Shown: one piece after another, positions 45,955-56,166 of the stretch
Layout of the letters: each line of letters opens with the position of its first letter
Position numbering within the stretch: position 1 is the first letter of the stretch
NCBI RefSeq assembly: GCF_900055185.1
Contig: NZ_FIZX01000001.1
Coordinates: 2,258,920 to 2,322,919 of the forward strand
Direction: 5' to 3'
Length of the DNA stretch: 64,000 bases
Origin: Grimontia celer
GTDB taxonomy: Bacteria; Pseudomonadota; Gammaproteobacteria; Enterobacterales; Vibrionaceae
Made by a program: the position numbers and the translations under genes
The notes under the pieces: model-generated
Told to the model about the DNA's origin: nothing
The model's input: only the letters and a program-made list of their open reading frames with translations
The model's database searches: none

Positions 45955-47196
45955 ATGATGCAAGTGTTACAAGGGGCACAAATGCTATTTGTTGCCTTTG
46001 GCGCGTTGGTGCTGGTTCCACTCCTTACGGGACTCGACCCTAACGTTGCTCTTTTCGGTGCCGGTATCGGTACCCTTCTTTTCCAAATCATCACCAAACG
46101 TTCTGTCCCCATTTTCCTCGCTTCCTCTTTTGCTTTTATTGCACCTATCTTGTTCGGTGTTCAAACTTGGGGTATCCCAGCAACCATGGGCGGCCTAATG
46201 GCTGCAGGCTTGGTGTATGTGTGCATGGGTGGGTTTATCAAAGTGCGTGGTGTCGGCTTCATCCACAAACTGCTGCCACCTGTGGTAGTAGGTCCGGTCA
46301 TTATGGTGATTGGTCTGGGTTTAGCACCTGCTGCCGTCAACATGGCGGTGGGTAAATCGGGTGACGGTGCCATTCAGTTGGTCGATGGCTCAGTGGCACT
46401 TTGGATTTCGGCGGTTTCACTCATCACAACCATCGCTGTATCGGTGTTCGCTAAAGGCTTCTTCAAGCTGGTACCGATTCTGGCAGGTATCGTGTCAGGC
46501 TATGTGGTTGCCCTTTTCTTTGGCGTAGTGGACTTTTCTCCGGTCCAAAACGCAGCGTGGCTGGCTATGCCAAACTTCACGGCACCAGAATTCAACATCA
46601 ACGCAATCCTGTTCATGATCCCAGTAGCCATAGCCCCTGCCGTTGAACACGTTGGCGACATGCTGGCAATTTCAAATGTAACCAACAAAGACTACCTGAA
46701 AAAACCAGGTCTTCACCGCACCATGGCGGGCGACGGTGTTGCCACCATGGCTGCTTCGATGTTTGGCGCACCACCTAACACAACGTACAGTGAAGTGACG
46801 GGCGCTGTAATGCTGACCCGCGCTTTCAACCCAGCCATCATGACCTGGGGCGCAATCACCGCGATTGTATTGGCCTTCGTTGGTAAGTTAGGTGCGATTT
46901 TGCAGACCATTCCCGTTCCTGTCATGGGCGGCATCATGATTTTGCTGTTTGGCTCTATCGCGACCGTCGGTTTGAACACTCTGATCAAGAACCAAGTCGA
47001 CCTGCATAAAGCACGTAACCTCGCCATTGTGGCTGTGACTCTGGTCTTTGGTATCGGCGGTATGGCATTTGGCATTGGTGAGTTCAGCCTTCAGGGCATC
47101 AGCCTTTGTGGTATTGTTGCGATTTTGCTGAACCTCATTCTGCCGCATGACATGGGTGAAACCCACGTTGTCGATAACGCGCAGATGGAAGATTAA
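45955..47196 (+). CDS. uraA: Uracil permease
   Basis: A 413-residue member of the NCS2 family that imports uracil with protons, with about 14 helices. The two acidic substrate residues are recognisable: Glu in IAPAVEHVGDM and Glu in NTTYSEVTGA. The start ATG has AGGAAGGTGCGTC before it; an in-frame stop lies close upstream, so the protein is truly about 16 residues shorter than E. coli UraA at the N-terminus. It is convergent with upp, unlike E. coli where upp and uraA form one operon. Confidence 0.93.
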   Translation: MMQVLQGAQMLFVAFGALVLVPLLTGLDPNVALFGAGIGTLLFQIITKRSVPIFLASSFAFIAPILFGVQTWGIPATMGGLMAAGLVYVCMGGFIKVRGVGFIHKLLPPVVVGPVIMVIGLGLAPAAVNMAVGKSGDGAIQLVDGSVALWISAVSLITTIAVSVFAKGFFKLVPILAGIVSGYVVALFFGVVDFSPVQNAAWLAMPNFTAPEFNINAILFMIPVAIAPAVEHVGDMLAISNVTNKDYLKKPGLHRTMAGDGVATMAASMFGAPPNTTYSEVTGAVMLTRAFNPAIMTWGAITAIVLAFVGKLGAILQTIPVPVMGGIMILLFGSIATVGLNTLIKNQVDLHKARNLAIVAVTLVFGIGGMAFGIGEFSLQGISLCGIVAILLNLILPHDMGETHVVDNAQMED

Positions 47197-47213
47197 TTCT
47201 CCGCACCAAACGA

Positions 47214-47241
47214 AAAGAGGCTTCCAAGTGGAAGCCTCTTT
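47214..47241. terminator. Bidirectional terminator between uraA and upp
   Basis: AAAGAGGCTTCC-aagt-GGAAGCCTCTTT. Confidence 0.9.
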
Positions 47242-47262
47242 CATATCTCGATTTTGTTCAGT

Positions 47263-47889
47263 TTACTTAGTACCGAAAATCTTATCGCCCGCATCTCCCA
47301 GACCCGGAACGATGTAGCCTTTGTCATTCAGTTTTTGGTCGATAGCCGCAGTGTACAATTCAACATCCGGGTGCGCTTTTTCCAGTGCTTCAATGCCCTC
47401 TGGCGCTGCAACAAGCACCAATACTTTAATGTTGTCACAGCCGTGCTCTTTCAGCAGGTCGATGGTCGCAATCATAGAACCACCGGTTGCCAGCATTGGG
47501 TCAACCACCAGCGCCATACGCTCATTAATGTTGCTCGCCAGCTTGTGGAAATAAGGAACTGGCTCCAGGGTTTCCTCATCACGGTAAATACCTACCACGC
47601 TGATACGTGCACTTGGAATGTGCTCCAAAACCCCATCCATCATGCCCAGACCTGCACGCAGGATTGGCACAACCGTCACTTTCTTACCTTTGATGCGGTC
47701 GATTTCAACCGGGCCATTCCAGCCTTCAATGGTCACTTTTTCAGTTTCGAAATCTGAAGTCGCTTCATAGGTCAGCAGGCTGCCTACTTCTGTCGCCAAC
47801 TCACGGAAACGCTTGGTGCTGATATCACCCTCACGCATAAGACCGATTTTGTGTTTTACCAGCGGGTGCTTAACTTCGACGACTTTCAT
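47263..47889 (-). CDS. upp: Uracil phosphoribosyltransferase
   Basis: A 208-residue salvage enzyme making UMP from uracil and PRPP. The PRPP-binding motif [12 protein letters not shown] (about residues 128-139) and the C-terminal uracil-binding [12 protein letters not shown] are present. The ATG at 47889 has GGAGTCTGTC upstream and gives the E. coli length of 208. On the minus strand a TATAAT -10 lies in an inverted repeat (47912-47947). Divergent from purM. Confidence 0.96.
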   Translation of the reverse strand: MKVVEVKHPLVKHKIGLMREGDISTKRFRELATEVGSLLTYEATSDFETEKVTIEGWNGPVEIDRIKGKKVTVVPILRAGLGMMDGVLEHIPSARISVVGIYRDEETLEPVPYFHKLASNINERMALVVDPMLATGGSMIATIDLLKEHGCDNIKVLVLVAAPEGIEALEKAHPDVELYTAAIDQKLNDKGYIVPGLGDAGDKIFGTK

Positions 47890-47911
47890 GACAGACTCCT
47901 GCAAAAAACAA

Positions 47912-47947
47912 ATTCCACGAATTATACACAAGAAAATTCGGTGGAAT
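47912..47947. promoter_or_regulatory. Inverted repeat overlapping the upp -10 box
   Basis: ATTCCACGAATT (47912-47923) pairs with AATTCGGTGGAAT (47935-47947), one extra base in the right arm. The minus-strand -10 TATAAT (47921-47926) overlaps the left arm, so a protein bound here would block upp transcription. Confidence 0.45.
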
Positions 47948-48001
47948 AGTTACATACAACTGGTTGCGCTTTTTTAAGCCAAATTCGCTGCTTTGAACCT
48001 G

Positions 48002-48017
48002 ACGCAAACGTTTTCCT
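48002..48017. promoter_or_regulatory. PurR box upstream of purM
   Basis: ACGCAAACGTTTTCCT contains GCAAACGTTTTC, one mismatch from the PurR core GCAAACGTTTGC. It lies 63-78 bp before purM in the region shared with divergent upp. Confidence 0.75.
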
Positions 48018-48079
48018 TTTTGAAATACCGCTGTTAAAATGGCGCCGCTTTTTAGTCCATAACTCGGTAAGGATCCCCA

Positions 48080-49123
48080 GTGAGCGATAATAAGTCTTCT
48101 CTAAGCTACAAAGATGCAGGTGTAGATATCGATGCAGGTAACGCCCTGGTCGACAGAATTAAAGGCGTTGTTAAGCGCACTCGTCGTCCTGAAGTGATGG
48201 GTGGCATCGGTGGTTTCGGTGCACTCTGTGAACTGCCTACAAAATACAAACAGCCAGTACTGGTTTCAGGTACTGACGGTGTAGGTACCAAACTTCGCCT
48301 GGCGATGGATCTGAAAAAACACGACACCATTGGTATCGACCTGGTGGCAATGTGTGTGAATGACCTGATTGTTCAGGGTGCTGAGCCGCTGTTCTTCCTT
48401 GATTACTACGCAACAGGCAAGCTGGACGTTGATACAGCTGCTGACGTGGTAACGGGTATCGGTGAAGGCTGCCTGCAATCCGGCTGTGCGCTTATCGGTG
48501 GTGAGACTGCCGAAATGCCGGGCATGTATCACGGTGAAGATTACGACGTGGCAGGTTTCTGTGTCGGCGTGGTTGAGAAAGAAGACGTTATCGACGGCTC
48601 TAAAGTCGCTCAAGGTGATGCCATCATCGCTGTGGCTTCCTCTGGCCCTCACTCTAACGGCTACAGCCTTGTTCGCAAGATCATCGAGGTTTCAGGCGCA
48701 GACGTTAACGCTGAGCTTGACGGCAAAACACTGGCTGATCACCTACTGGAGCCAACACGAATCTATGTGAAGCCTGCACTGAAGATGCTGGAAAGCTGTG
48801 ATGTTCACGCTATCTCACACATCACAGGTGGCGGGTTCTGGGAAAACATTCCTCGCGTTCTGCCAGAGGGCACCAAAGCCGTGATCGATGGCAACAGCTG
48901 GGAATGGCCTGTTATTTTCAACTGGCTACAGGAAAACGGTAACGTGACCGAGCACGAAATGTACCGTACCTTCAACTGTGGCGTAGGCCTCGTAGTTGCA
49001 CTACCTGCAGAGCAAGCACAAAAAGCGATCGACATCCTGAATCAGGAAGGCGAAAGCGCATGGCTGCTGGGCACCATCGAGAACGCTGCGGCTGGCGAAG
49101 AACAGGTAGAGATCAAGGGGTAA
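48080..49123 (+). CDS. purM: Phosphoribosylformylglycinamidine cyclo-ligase (AIR synthetase)
   Basis: A 347-residue enzyme of purine synthesis that closes the imidazole ring using ATP. Signatures: [14 protein letters not shown], the [11 protein letters not shown] loop, [13 protein letters not shown] and [13 protein letters not shown]. It starts with GTG preceded by GGTAAGGATCCCCA. It is coupled with purN 2 bp downstream; a PurR box lies upstream. The same divergent upp/purMN order exists in E. coli. Confidence 0.96.
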   Translation: MSDNKSSLSYKDAGVDIDAGNALVDRIKGVVKRTRRPEVMGGIGGFGALCELPTKYKQPVLVSGTDGVGTKLRLAMDLKKHDTIGIDLVAMCVNDLIVQGAEPLFFLDYYATGKLDVDTAADVVTGIGEGCLQSGCALIGGETAEMPGMYHGEDYDVAGFCVGVVEKEDVIDGSKVAQGDAIIAVASSGPHSNGYSLVRKIIEVSGADVNAELDGKTLADHLLEPTRIYVKPALKMLESCDVHAISHITGGGFWENIPRVLPEGTKAVIDGNSWEWPVIFNWLQENGNVTEHEMYRTFNCGVGLVVALPAEQAQKAIDILNQEGESAWLLGTIENAAAGEEQVEIKG

Positions 49124-49125
49124 CC

Positions 49126-49761
49126 ATGAAAAAGCTGGTTGTTCTGGTTTCTGGAAACGGCTCAAATCTTCAGGCGATCATCGATCGCTGTCATGGCAAT
49201 AACGGTATTGAAATTTCGGCTGTTATTGCAAACAAAGAAGATGCATACGGCCTCACCCGCGCAAAAGACGCTGGCATTGAGGCGGTTGTTGTGCCCAGCA
49301 AAGGGATTTCAGACCGGAGCCAATATGACAGTCAGCTGATGGCGACCATCGATGAATACTCGCCTGACCTGATTGTGTTGGCGGGTTTCATGCGTATCCT
49401 GACGCCAGAGTTTGTCCGTCACTATCAGGGCAAGATGCTGAACATCCACCCTTCCCTATTGCCGAAATACACCGGCCTCAACACCCACCAGCGTGCTATT
49501 GACGCAGGAGATGATGAGCACGGCACTTCTGTACATTTCGTGACGGAAGAGCTCGACGGTGGCCCCGTCATTCTTCAGACCAGAGTGCCGATTTTTGAAG
49601 ATGACGACGCCGACAGTGTATTTGGACGCGTTCAGGAGCAAGAACACCGTATCTACCCATTGGTGGTTGAGTGGTTCTGCCAAGGCAGGCTCAACATGGC
49701 GAATGATAAAGCCGTGATGGATGGCGAAGTGCTGGGACAATCCGGCTACGCAGCTGATTAA
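49126..49761 (+). CDS. purN: Phosphoribosylglycinamide formyltransferase
   Basis: A 211-residue enzyme that moves a formyl group from 10-formyl-THF to GAR. GNGSNLQAI binds the substrate phosphate; Asn106, His108 (NIHPSLLP) and Asp144 (EELDGGPV) form the active site in the same places as in E. coli PurN. The ATG at 49126 follows AAGGGGTAACC and lies 2 bp after the purM stop; the longer open frame is not used. Confidence 0.96.
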   Translation: MKKLVVLVSGNGSNLQAIIDRCHGNNGIEISAVIANKEDAYGLTRAKDAGIEAVVVPSKGISDRSQYDSQLMATIDEYSPDLIVLAGFMRILTPEFVRHYQGKMLNIHPSLLPKYTGLNTHQRAIDAGDDEHGTSVHFVTEELDGGPVILQTRVPIFEDDDADSVFGRVQEQEHRIYPLVVEWFCQGRLNMANDKAVMDGEVLGQSGYAAD

Positions 49762-49778
49762 TTCCGTTTACCGGACAG

Positions 49779-49807
49779 AAAAAACGCGCCCTTGCGGCGC
49801 GTTTTTT
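49779..49807. terminator. Bidirectional terminator between purN and yafJ
   Basis: AAAAAACGCGCC-cttgc-GGCGCGTTTTTT. Confidence 0.9.
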
Positions 49808-49824
49808 TATTGTCGAAGATCGCG

Positions 49825-50649
49825 TTACGAATCAGAATCGATAACCTTACTCTCTGATTGCGCCTCGATATCTGCGCGATTGCAAGTAATCACTTCACCC
49901 AAATGGAACACACAATATTCACCCGGCTGCATCTTGTGCCAGGTTTCATTGTTGGTCAGTGGCTGGGTCGCAATCACTGTCACCACATCATTCGGTGTGG
50001 TTTCTTCCTGGAAGTCGACGGTGACTTCTTCATCAATCAGGCTGGCTTTGCCAAACGGCGCACGACGGGTAATCCAGTGAAGGTTATTGGTGCAATACGC
50101 CATCACATAGTCACCGTCACTGAACAGCATGTTAAATACGCCCAGTTCACGCAGTTTGTCGCAGCGGCTGGCGATAAAACGGAACACTTCCGTCATATCG
50201 TGCGGCTTGTCCGGGTAGTGCTTTTCAATCTCGTGCAGCAAATAGCAGAAGGCTTTTTCACTGTCCGTTTCACCCACAGGTTTGAAGTGTCCAGTCGGCA
50301 AATCGTCGTAATCTGACAATTGCCCATTGTGGGCGTAAGTCCAGTAGCGTCCCCAAATTTCGCGGGTAAACGGATGAGTATTCTCCAGATTGACTTCGCC
50401 GCGGTTCGCCTGACGAATATGGCTTATCACGGCGCAGCTTTTTATCGGATAACTCTGAACAAGCTCAGCAATTTTTGAGTCGCAGCTCGGGTTCGGATCT
50501 TTAAACGTTCGGAACCCTTTGCCTTCGTAAAAGACAATGCCCCAGCCATCACGGTGAGGGCCAGTATTGCCCCCTCGCTGGATCAAGCCGGTAAAGCTAA
50601 AACAAATGTCCGTCGGTACATTGGCACTCATGCCAAGCAGTTCACACAT
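49825..50649 (-). CDS. yafJ: Class II glutamine amidotransferase, YafJ family
   Basis: A 274-residue Ntn-hydrolase-fold protein. After Met removal Cys2 (MCELLGMS) would be the catalytic residue; GPHRDGWGIVFYE, HIRQANRGEV and WTYAHNGQL match the family. Its acceptor substrate is not known. It follows gmhA by 15 bp in the same order as lpcA-yafJ of E. coli. Confidence 0.9.
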   Translation of the reverse strand: MCELLGMSANVPTDICFSFTGLIQRGGNTGPHRDGWGIVFYEGKGFRTFKDPNPSCDSKIAELVQSYPIKSCAVISHIRQANRGEVNLENTHPFTREIWGRYWTYAHNGQLSDYDDLPTGHFKPVGETDSEKAFCYLLHEIEKHYPDKPHDMTEVFRFIASRCDKLRELGVFNMLFSDGDYVMAYCTNNLHWITRRAPFGKASLIDEEVTVDFQEETTPNDVVTVIATQPLTNNETWHKMQPGEYCVFHLGEVITCNRADIEAQSESKVIDSDS

Positions 50650-50664
50650 TCCTTTACGTTATCC

Positions 50665-51243
50665 TTATTTTTCCATTTCTTTTTCAACAAGCTGGATCAG
50701 GATGTGGATGATCTTAATATGCACTTCCTGAATGCGGTCCGCATAGCCAAAGTGCGGTACACGGATTTCGATGTCTGCCAAGCCAGCCATTTTACCGCCA
50801 TCTTTACCCGTCAGCATGATGCTCTTCATGCCTTTCTCTTTTGCAGCATCAATCGCTTTCAGCACGTTACCTGAGTTACCTGACGTCGACAGACCAAACA
50901 GTACATCGCCTTTTGCGCCTACCGCCTGAACATAACGAGAGAAAACGTATTCGTAGCCAAAGTCATTCGATACACAAGAAAGGTGGCTAGGGTCAGAGAT
51001 TGCAATGGCCGGATAACCAGGGCGGTTTTCACGGTAGCGGCCCGTCAGCTCTTCAGCAAAGTGCATCGCATCACAGTGTGAACCACCATTACCACAAGAC
51101 AGCACTTTACCGCCTGCTTTGAATGAATCTGCCAGCAGTTTCGCCGCCGCTTCAATATCTGCAATGTTTTTGTCGTCACTTAGAAACGCGTTAAGCACCT
51201 GAGCCGCTTCATTGAGCTCTGAGCGAATGAGATCTTGGTACAT
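50665..51243 (-). CDS. gmhA: Sedoheptulose-7-phosphate isomerase
   Basis: A 192-residue enzyme that starts ADP-heptose synthesis for the LPS core. [20 protein letters not shown] holds the zinc-site histidine and active-site glutamate, and [17 protein letters not shown] is the other half. I use the ATG at 51243 ([10 protein letters not shown], matching E. coli GmhA); a TTG two codons upstream is less likely. The 330-bp gap to fadE (51244-51573) holds its promoter region and, near fadE, a FadR site. Confidence 0.96.
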   Translation of the reverse strand: MYQDLIRSELNEAAQVLNAFLSDDKNIADIEAAAKLLADSFKAGGKVLSCGNGGSHCDAMHFAEELTGRYRENRPGYPAIAISDPSHLSCVSNDFGYEYVFSRYVQAVGAKGDVLFGLSTSGNSGNVLKAIDAAKEKGMKSIMLTGKDGGKMAGLADIEIRVPHFGYADRIQEVHIKIIHILIQLVEKEMEK

Positions 51244-51517
51244 GGGCAATTCTCTATTTTAATGTTGAGTCATCCTTTACCAACCGCATTATCGATGACG
51301 ATCGGGAGGATTTGATGGCAGGGCAAGCGCCCAAAAATATTAGAAGCAGTGTACCCGCAAAAAGATGAGGCTGTCGATAATCTGCCTCACCTTATGCTTC
51401 TCTCGGAAAAACAATCGTCTGAAAACTGAACACTGTTTCATTTAATTTCTCTGTGAAGTGATGTGCACATTTTTACCGGTCACTGTTTTACATTCTCTTA
51501 AAAACCTGCTTACAATT

Positions 51518-51534
51518 AAGTGGTATGACCTCTT
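51518..51534. promoter_or_regulatory. FadR operator candidate upstream of fadE
   Basis: AAGTGGTATGACCTCTT has the TGGTnnGACC core found in FadR operators such as that of E. coli fadE, 40-56 bp before the fadE ATG. It suggests repression relieved by long-chain acyl-CoA. Confidence 0.65.
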
Positions 51535-51573
51535 ACCATTTAAGATTGGGTTGAAGGATAAGGAGAACCGAAA

Positions 51574-54024
51574 ATGGCGACAACCCTGTACCTGATAACG
51601 TTTCTGGCACTGATGGCGATACTTGCGTATCACCGTGCAGGCTTGAAACTGTTCACCGCCGCTGCTGCGGGAATGTTAATTGTTGGCTCTGTGATGGGCA
51701 TTGTTGGCCAAATCAGCTGGCTGGTGTTCATTGCGATTGCGATTCCTTTGAATGTACGTTCATTCCGTGAGTCTTGGCTGAGTAAGCCTGCGTTGAAGAT
51801 GTTTAAAGGCGTGATGCCTGAAATGTCTCAGACCGAAAAAGAAGCGATTGACGCAGGTACTGTCTGGTGGGAAGCCGATCTTTTCCGTGGAGCGCCAGAT
51901 TGGAACAAGCTGCACGATATCCCTGCGCCACGCCTGAGCGCAGAAGAACGCGCATTCCTTGAGGGTCCGGTGAACGAAGTATGTCGCATGGTTAATGACT
52001 ATCAGGTCACCCATGAGTTGGCGGATCTGCCACCGGAAGTTTGGCAGTACCTGAAGGACAACAAGTTCTTCGCCATGATCATCAAAAAGGAATACGGTGG
52101 TCTTGAGTTTTCTGCTTACGCGCAATCACTGGTTTTACAAAAGCTGACCGGTGTCTCCGGCGTGCTTTCCTCAACAGTCGGTGTGCCTAACAGCCTGGGT
52201 CCTGGCGAGCTGTTGCAACACTATGGCACCACAGACCAGAAAGATTACTACTTGCCACGTCTGGCCAATGGTCTTGAAATTCCATGTTTTGCACTGACCA
52301 GTCCAGAAGCTGGTTCTGATGCGGGCTCTATCCCTGATGAAGGCTTTGTCACTAAAGGCATGTGGCAAGGCAAAGAAGTGCTGGGTATGTCGATCACATG
52401 GAACAAGCGTTACATCACGCTGGCGCCAGTGGCGACAGTACTGGGTCTGGCGTTCAAACTGAGAGATCCTGAGGGACTGCTGGGCGATAAAGAAGAGATG
52501 GGTATCACCTGTGCTCTGATCCCGACCGATATCGAAGGCGTGGACATTGGTCGTCGTCACTTCCCTCTGAACCTGCCATTCCAAAACGGTCCTACCCGCG
52601 GCGAGAGCATCTTCGTTCCACTTGATTTCATTATCGGCGGTCCAGAAATGGCCGGTCAGGGTTGGCGTATGCTGGTTGAATGTCTGTCTGTTGGCCGTGG
52701 TATTACCCTGCCTTCAAACTCGACAGGTGGCCTGAAAGCCGCTGCGCTGGCGACTGGTGCTTATGCCCGTATTCGCCGTCAATTCAAATTGCCTATCGGT
52801 AAAATGGAAGGTATTGAAGAGCCACTGGCGCGCATCGGCGGTAACGCCTATGTGATGGACGCCGCCAGTGCACTCACCGTGGCCGGCATCGATTTAGGTG
52901 AGAAACCGTCGGTCATCTCTGCCATAGTGAAATACCACTGTACCCACCGTGGTCAACGTGGCGTGATTGACGCTATGGACGTCGTCGGTGGTAAGGGTAT
53001 CTGTCTAGGCCCGAAGAACTTCCTGGCCCGTGGCTATCAAGGTGCACCGATTGCCATTACGGTTGAAGGTGCGAACATTCTGACCCGTTCAATGATCATC
53101 TTTGGTCAAGGTGCTATCCGTTGTCATCCATTCGTTCTGGAAGAAATGAACGCTGCTTACAAAGAAGACGAACGTGAAGCATTGGCTGGTTTTGACCAGG
53201 CACTGTTTGGCCATGTCGGCTTTGTGATTAGCAATCTGGTTCGCTCTGTCTGGCTGGGTCTGACTGACGGTCGCACTTCCAGCGTACCACGTAAAGACGA
53301 AACAGCGCGCTACTACCAACAGATGAACCGCTATGCTTCTAACCTGGCGCTGTTATCAGATATTTCAATGGCAGTGCTGGGTGGCAACTTGAAGCGAAAA
53401 GAACGCCTTTCTGCCCGCTTGGGTGATGTTCTGAGCCAATTGTATCTGGCTTCGGCAACCATGAAGCGTTATGCCGACGAAGGTTACCAAAAAGCGGATC
53501 TGCCCTTGGTTCACTGGGGCATGCAAGATGCTATGTACCAAACGGAAGAAGCGCTGGATGATTTCCTTGCCAACTTCCCTGCCCGCTGGGTAGCTGCACC
53601 GCTGCGTGTCCTGTTGTTCCCATTCGGCACGCGCCGCACAAAACCAAGCGATTCACTGGATGGTAAAGTCGCTGCGATCCTACAAACGCCAGGAGAAACC
53701 CGTAGCCGCATCGGCCGCGGTCAGTTCCTGGAAGCCTCTGAGCACAATGCCGTAGGTAAGATTGAAAAAGCCCTATTGGATATCCTTGCCGCAGAGCCTG
53801 TCTATCAGAGAGTCTGTGACTCGACAGGCCAGAAACTGCCATTTATGTTCCTCGATAAAGTGGCAGAGGTTGGTCTTCGTGAAGGCGCAATTTCAGAGAA
53901 AGAAGCGGACATCTTACGCATTGCAGAGGAAGGTCGCCTCGAAACCATCAATGTTGATGATTTTGACCCTGCCGAGCTGGCTGCCGCGAGCAAAGCGTTG
54001 GATCAAGTCGTTCACGCTGCGTAA
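51574..54024 (+). CDS. fadE: Acyl-CoA dehydrogenase FadE
   Basis: An 816-residue enzyme for the first step of beta-oxidation, close to E. coli FadE (814). Two hydrophobic stretches at the N-terminus (residues 3-18 and 26-55) anchor or associate it with the membrane. The acyl-CoA dehydrogenase core spans about 130-500, with [24 protein letters not shown] and [17 protein letters not shown]; a C-terminal extension specific to the FadE group follows. Ribosome site AAGGAGAACCGAAA. Divergent from gmhA as in E. coli; a FadR site lies upstream. Confidence 0.96.
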   Translation: MATTLYLITFLALMAILAYHRAGLKLFTAAAAGMLIVGSVMGIVGQISWLVFIAIAIPLNVRSFRESWLSKPALKMFKGVMPEMSQTEKEAIDAGTVWWEADLFRGAPDWNKLHDIPAPRLSAEERAFLEGPVNEVCRMVNDYQVTHELADLPPEVWQYLKDNKFFAMIIKKEYGGLEFSAYAQSLVLQKLTGVSGVLSSTVGVPNSLGPGELLQHYGTTDQKDYYLPRLANGLEIPCFALTSPEAGSDAGSIPDEGFVTKGMWQGKEVLGMSITWNKRYITLAPVATVLGLAFKLRDPEGLLGDKEEMGITCALIPTDIEGVDIGRRHFPLNLPFQNGPTRGESIFVPLDFIIGGPEMAGQGWRMLVECLSVGRGITLPSNSTGGLKAAALATGAYARIRRQFKLPIGKMEGIEEPLARIGGNAYVMDAASALTVAGIDLGEKPSVISAIVKYHCTHRGQRGVIDAMDVVGGKGICLGPKNFLARGYQGAPIAITVEGANILTRSMIIFGQGAIRCHPFVLEEMNAAYKEDEREALAGFDQALFGHVGFVISNLVRSVWLGLTDGRTSSVPRKDETARYYQQMNRYASNLALLSDISMAVLGGNLKRKERLSARLGDVLSQLYLASATMKRYADEGYQKADLPLVHWGMQDAMYQTEEALDDFLANFPARWVAAPLRVLLFPFGTRRTKPSDSLDGKVAAILQTPGETRSRIGRGQFLEASEHNAVGKIEKALLDILAAEPVYQRVCDSTGQKLPFMFLDKVAEVGLREGAISEKEADILRIAEEGRLETINVDDFDPAELAAASKALDQVVHAA

Positions 54025-54043
54025 CAGCAAATCCAATAACGAC

Positions 54044-54070
54044 AAAAGGAGAAGCTAAGCTTCTCCTTTT
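54044..54070. terminator. Terminator of fadE
   Basis: AAAAGGAGAAGCT/AGCTTCTCCTTTT around one base, then more T. May also end the convergent TIGR03503 gene. Confidence 0.85.
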
Positions 54071-54091
54071 TCTTTGCACTGAATAATCTAA

Positions 54092-55375
54092 TTAAGCAGC
54101 TTTGTCTGGCTCCTCCGGTGGTGGCGCTTCCAGATCTTCTTCTGACTCTGCTGCCAGCTTCTTACGCTTGATCATACGAACAACAAACCAGCCACCAACA
54201 GCCAAAATAAGAAGTAAAATGTTGCCACCGATGATAGTAATCATCGCCATCTTTCTGTCTGCTTCGCGTTTTTCCGCGGCAATACGCTCGTCTTCTATAC
54301 GTTTACGCTCTGCTTCACGTTCTTCCCGCTCCAGCTTAGCTTGCTCTATCGCTTCATAGTCGGCCACTGCAAACGTCTGCTCAGGAAGATGGAACATCAA
54401 AGGACGGCCTGACAGCTTATCTGTACCGTACAACCAGGCATGCCACTTATGGCGCCCAGGTTCTTCAAAATTATCAATGTCCACCGTCAGTGCGGTGTAA
54501 TCTTCACCGGCAACGCCCTGATAGACAGAAGACTTGCCGTTAGGATCAATAAACTCAGAGTGCGCAGCAATCGAACCGGTCTCGATACTGGCAGTGTCTG
54601 ACTCCACCAGCAAATGGTGGGGCAGAGCTTTCTTGCGGCTTTGTTTGAATGTTGCCATCAAAGGCGTTGGGTACACTAAGACTTCCTGCTCAAGGGTGCG
54701 GAAGAACACCCCATTCCCCGAAGTCACTCTTGCACGGTATTTCCCCGGGTGAACATTGATCGGCAATTCGACCGTAAATACACCATCACCAGCGTATTCA
54801 TCTAATCCTGCCCCATCATCTTTGAATCGGCCAAGCGACATGGCCTGCGGGCGCTGATCAACCGGAATATCGTCCACACTTTCCAAAAACTCAGTAAAAG
54901 TGACTGTCAACTCAACGCGATCGAGGAAATCCCTTAGATTCAGGGGTACTTCACCTTGCATCAACCGCGCAGTGAATTTCAGGGTTTCACCTTGGTAAAG
55001 ACGATCAGGGAAGGTATCGACCTTCATATTGAGGTCAGACAGGATGCGGATTTTGTTTTCCGGCGTCACCTTGCCAATAGCCTGCCATGGGCCCGGCATA
55101 GGATTTTGAATTGAAATAATGTCCATGTCTGACTCTTTGTGCCAGGAGACATTGTCGGGGTGGCGAAAATCATAGATTTTAGAGCCGTCTGGCTGCACTA
55201 GCACAACCGGGCGGCTCGGGTTCTGGCGGTAGATAACAAAAGCAACCTGAGTAATGGTGGAATCGATACGGAAGCGGTTGTTGAGTAACCGTATGTCACG
55301 ATCCGATGTCTGCTCCGCCGCGACGTTGAACGCCATCAGCAGAGTGAGCAGCAACCCAGCCCACCTTGTTTTCAT
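54092..55375 (-). CDS. TIGR03503 family membrane-anchored protein
   Basis: A 427-residue protein of a family found in Vibrio, Shewanella and relatives, without known function. Signal peptide MKTRWAGLLLTLLMAFNVAA, a long periplasmic part with beta-sandwich features (FDGDGAG-type repeats seen here as FKDDGAGLDEYAGDGVF), a coiled basic/acidic helix (LEREEREAERKRIEDERI, about 345-380), then one membrane helix (TIIGGNILLLILAVGGWFVV) and an acidic Pro-rich tail. The ATG at 55375 overlaps the dnaQ stop by 4 bp, so it is co-translated with dnaQ. Confidence 0.82.
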   Translation of the reverse strand: MKTRWAGLLLTLLMAFNVAAEQTSDRDIRLLNNRFRIDSTITQVAFVIYRQNPSRPVVLVQPDGSKIYDFRHPDNVSWHKESDMDIISIQNPMPGPWQAIGKVTPENKIRILSDLNMKVDTFPDRLYQGETLKFTARLMQGEVPLNLRDFLDRVELTVTFTEFLESVDDIPVDQRPQAMSLGRFKDDGAGLDEYAGDGVFTVELPINVHPGKYRARVTSGNGVFFRTLEQEVLVYPTPLMATFKQSRKKALPHHLLVESDTASIETGSIAAHSEFIDPNGKSSVYQGVAGEDYTALTVDIDNFEEPGRHKWHAWLYGTDKLSGRPLMFHLPEQTFAVADYEAIEQAKLEREEREAERKRIEDERIAAEKREADRKMAMITIIGGNILLLILAVGGWFVVRMIKRKKLAAESEEDLEAPPPEEPDKAA

Positions 55376-56115
55376 ACACTCTCCTGTTGCCTCCATAGGC
55401 AGCTGCCATTCTTTTCGATGATATCCAGCTGCTTTTCATGTTCACTTAGTTCATCGGCAGAGGCACTGATAATCTTTAGCTTTTTCGTACCGGCTTCAAC
55501 ACGTCGAATAGCTTCGCCACCGCCACCTTCATCATTTGAGTCACCGGCATTGAACTTCAATGTCGTTTGACCACCTGTCATCAACAGGTAAACGTCGGCC
55601 AGTATCTCGGCATCGAGCAATGCGCCGTGCAGGGTACGGTGAGAGTTATCTATGCCATAACGTTCACAGAGAATATCAAGGTTGTTTCGCTTGCCCGGGA
55701 AGATCTTCTTCGCCATGGCAAGTGTGTCAGTTACCTTGCAGAAATCGTCCGTCTTACCAATCGACGGGTCCAACATCTGGAATTCATAGTCCATGAAGCC
55801 GGTATCGAAGGGCGCGTTATGGGCGACAAGTTCTGCACCTTTTATAAATTCGAGGAATTCGGCATGGATATCGCCGTATTCCGGCTTATCACGCAAAAAT
55901 TCATCGGTAATACCGTGTACGGAAATCGCTTCCGGATCGATTTCGCGATCAGGCTTGATATACACGTGAAAATGGCGACCGGTCAGCTTGCGGTTAATGA
56001 TTTCCACTGCACCGATTTCAATGATGCGGTGGCCTTCATAATGCGGACCACCTTCACGGTTCATACCCGTGGTTTCCGTATCGAGAACGATAATTCTGTC
56101 GTAACTGGCTTTCAT
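55372..56115 (-). CDS. dnaQ: DNA polymerase III epsilon subunit (proofreading exonuclease)
   Basis: A 247-residue DEDDh 3'-5' exonuclease of the replicase. Asp12 and Glu14 (VLDTETTG), Asp104 (NAPFDTGFMD), His163 and Asp168 (LHGALLDAE) form the active site. QTTLKF at 183-188 fits the beta-clamp binding motif (QTSMAF in E. coli). Divergent from rnhA by 51 bp, an arrangement conserved in E. coli. Confidence 0.96.
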   Translation of the reverse strand: MKASYDRIIVLDTETTGMNREGGPHYEGHRIIEIGAVEIINRKLTGRHFHVYIKPDREIDPEAISVHGITDEFLRDKPEYGDIHAEFLEFIKGAELVAHNAPFDTGFMDYEFQMLDPSIGKTDDFCKVTDTLAMAKKIFPGKRNNLDILCERYGIDNSHRTLHGALLDAEILADVYLLMTGGQTTLKFNAGDSNDEGGGGEAIRRVEAGTKKLKIISASADELSEHEKQLDIIEKNGSCLWRQQESV

Positions 56116-56166
56116 AGCGGCACTTGTGTCAGACTTGGCGATTAATTTCCACAGATACTAACAAAT

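Noticed and set aside
51451..51471. Possible CRP site TGTGAAGTGATGTGCACA before fadE
   Set aside because: The spacing between half-sites is wrong for CRP (8 bases between TGTGA and CACA), so only the FadR site is reported.
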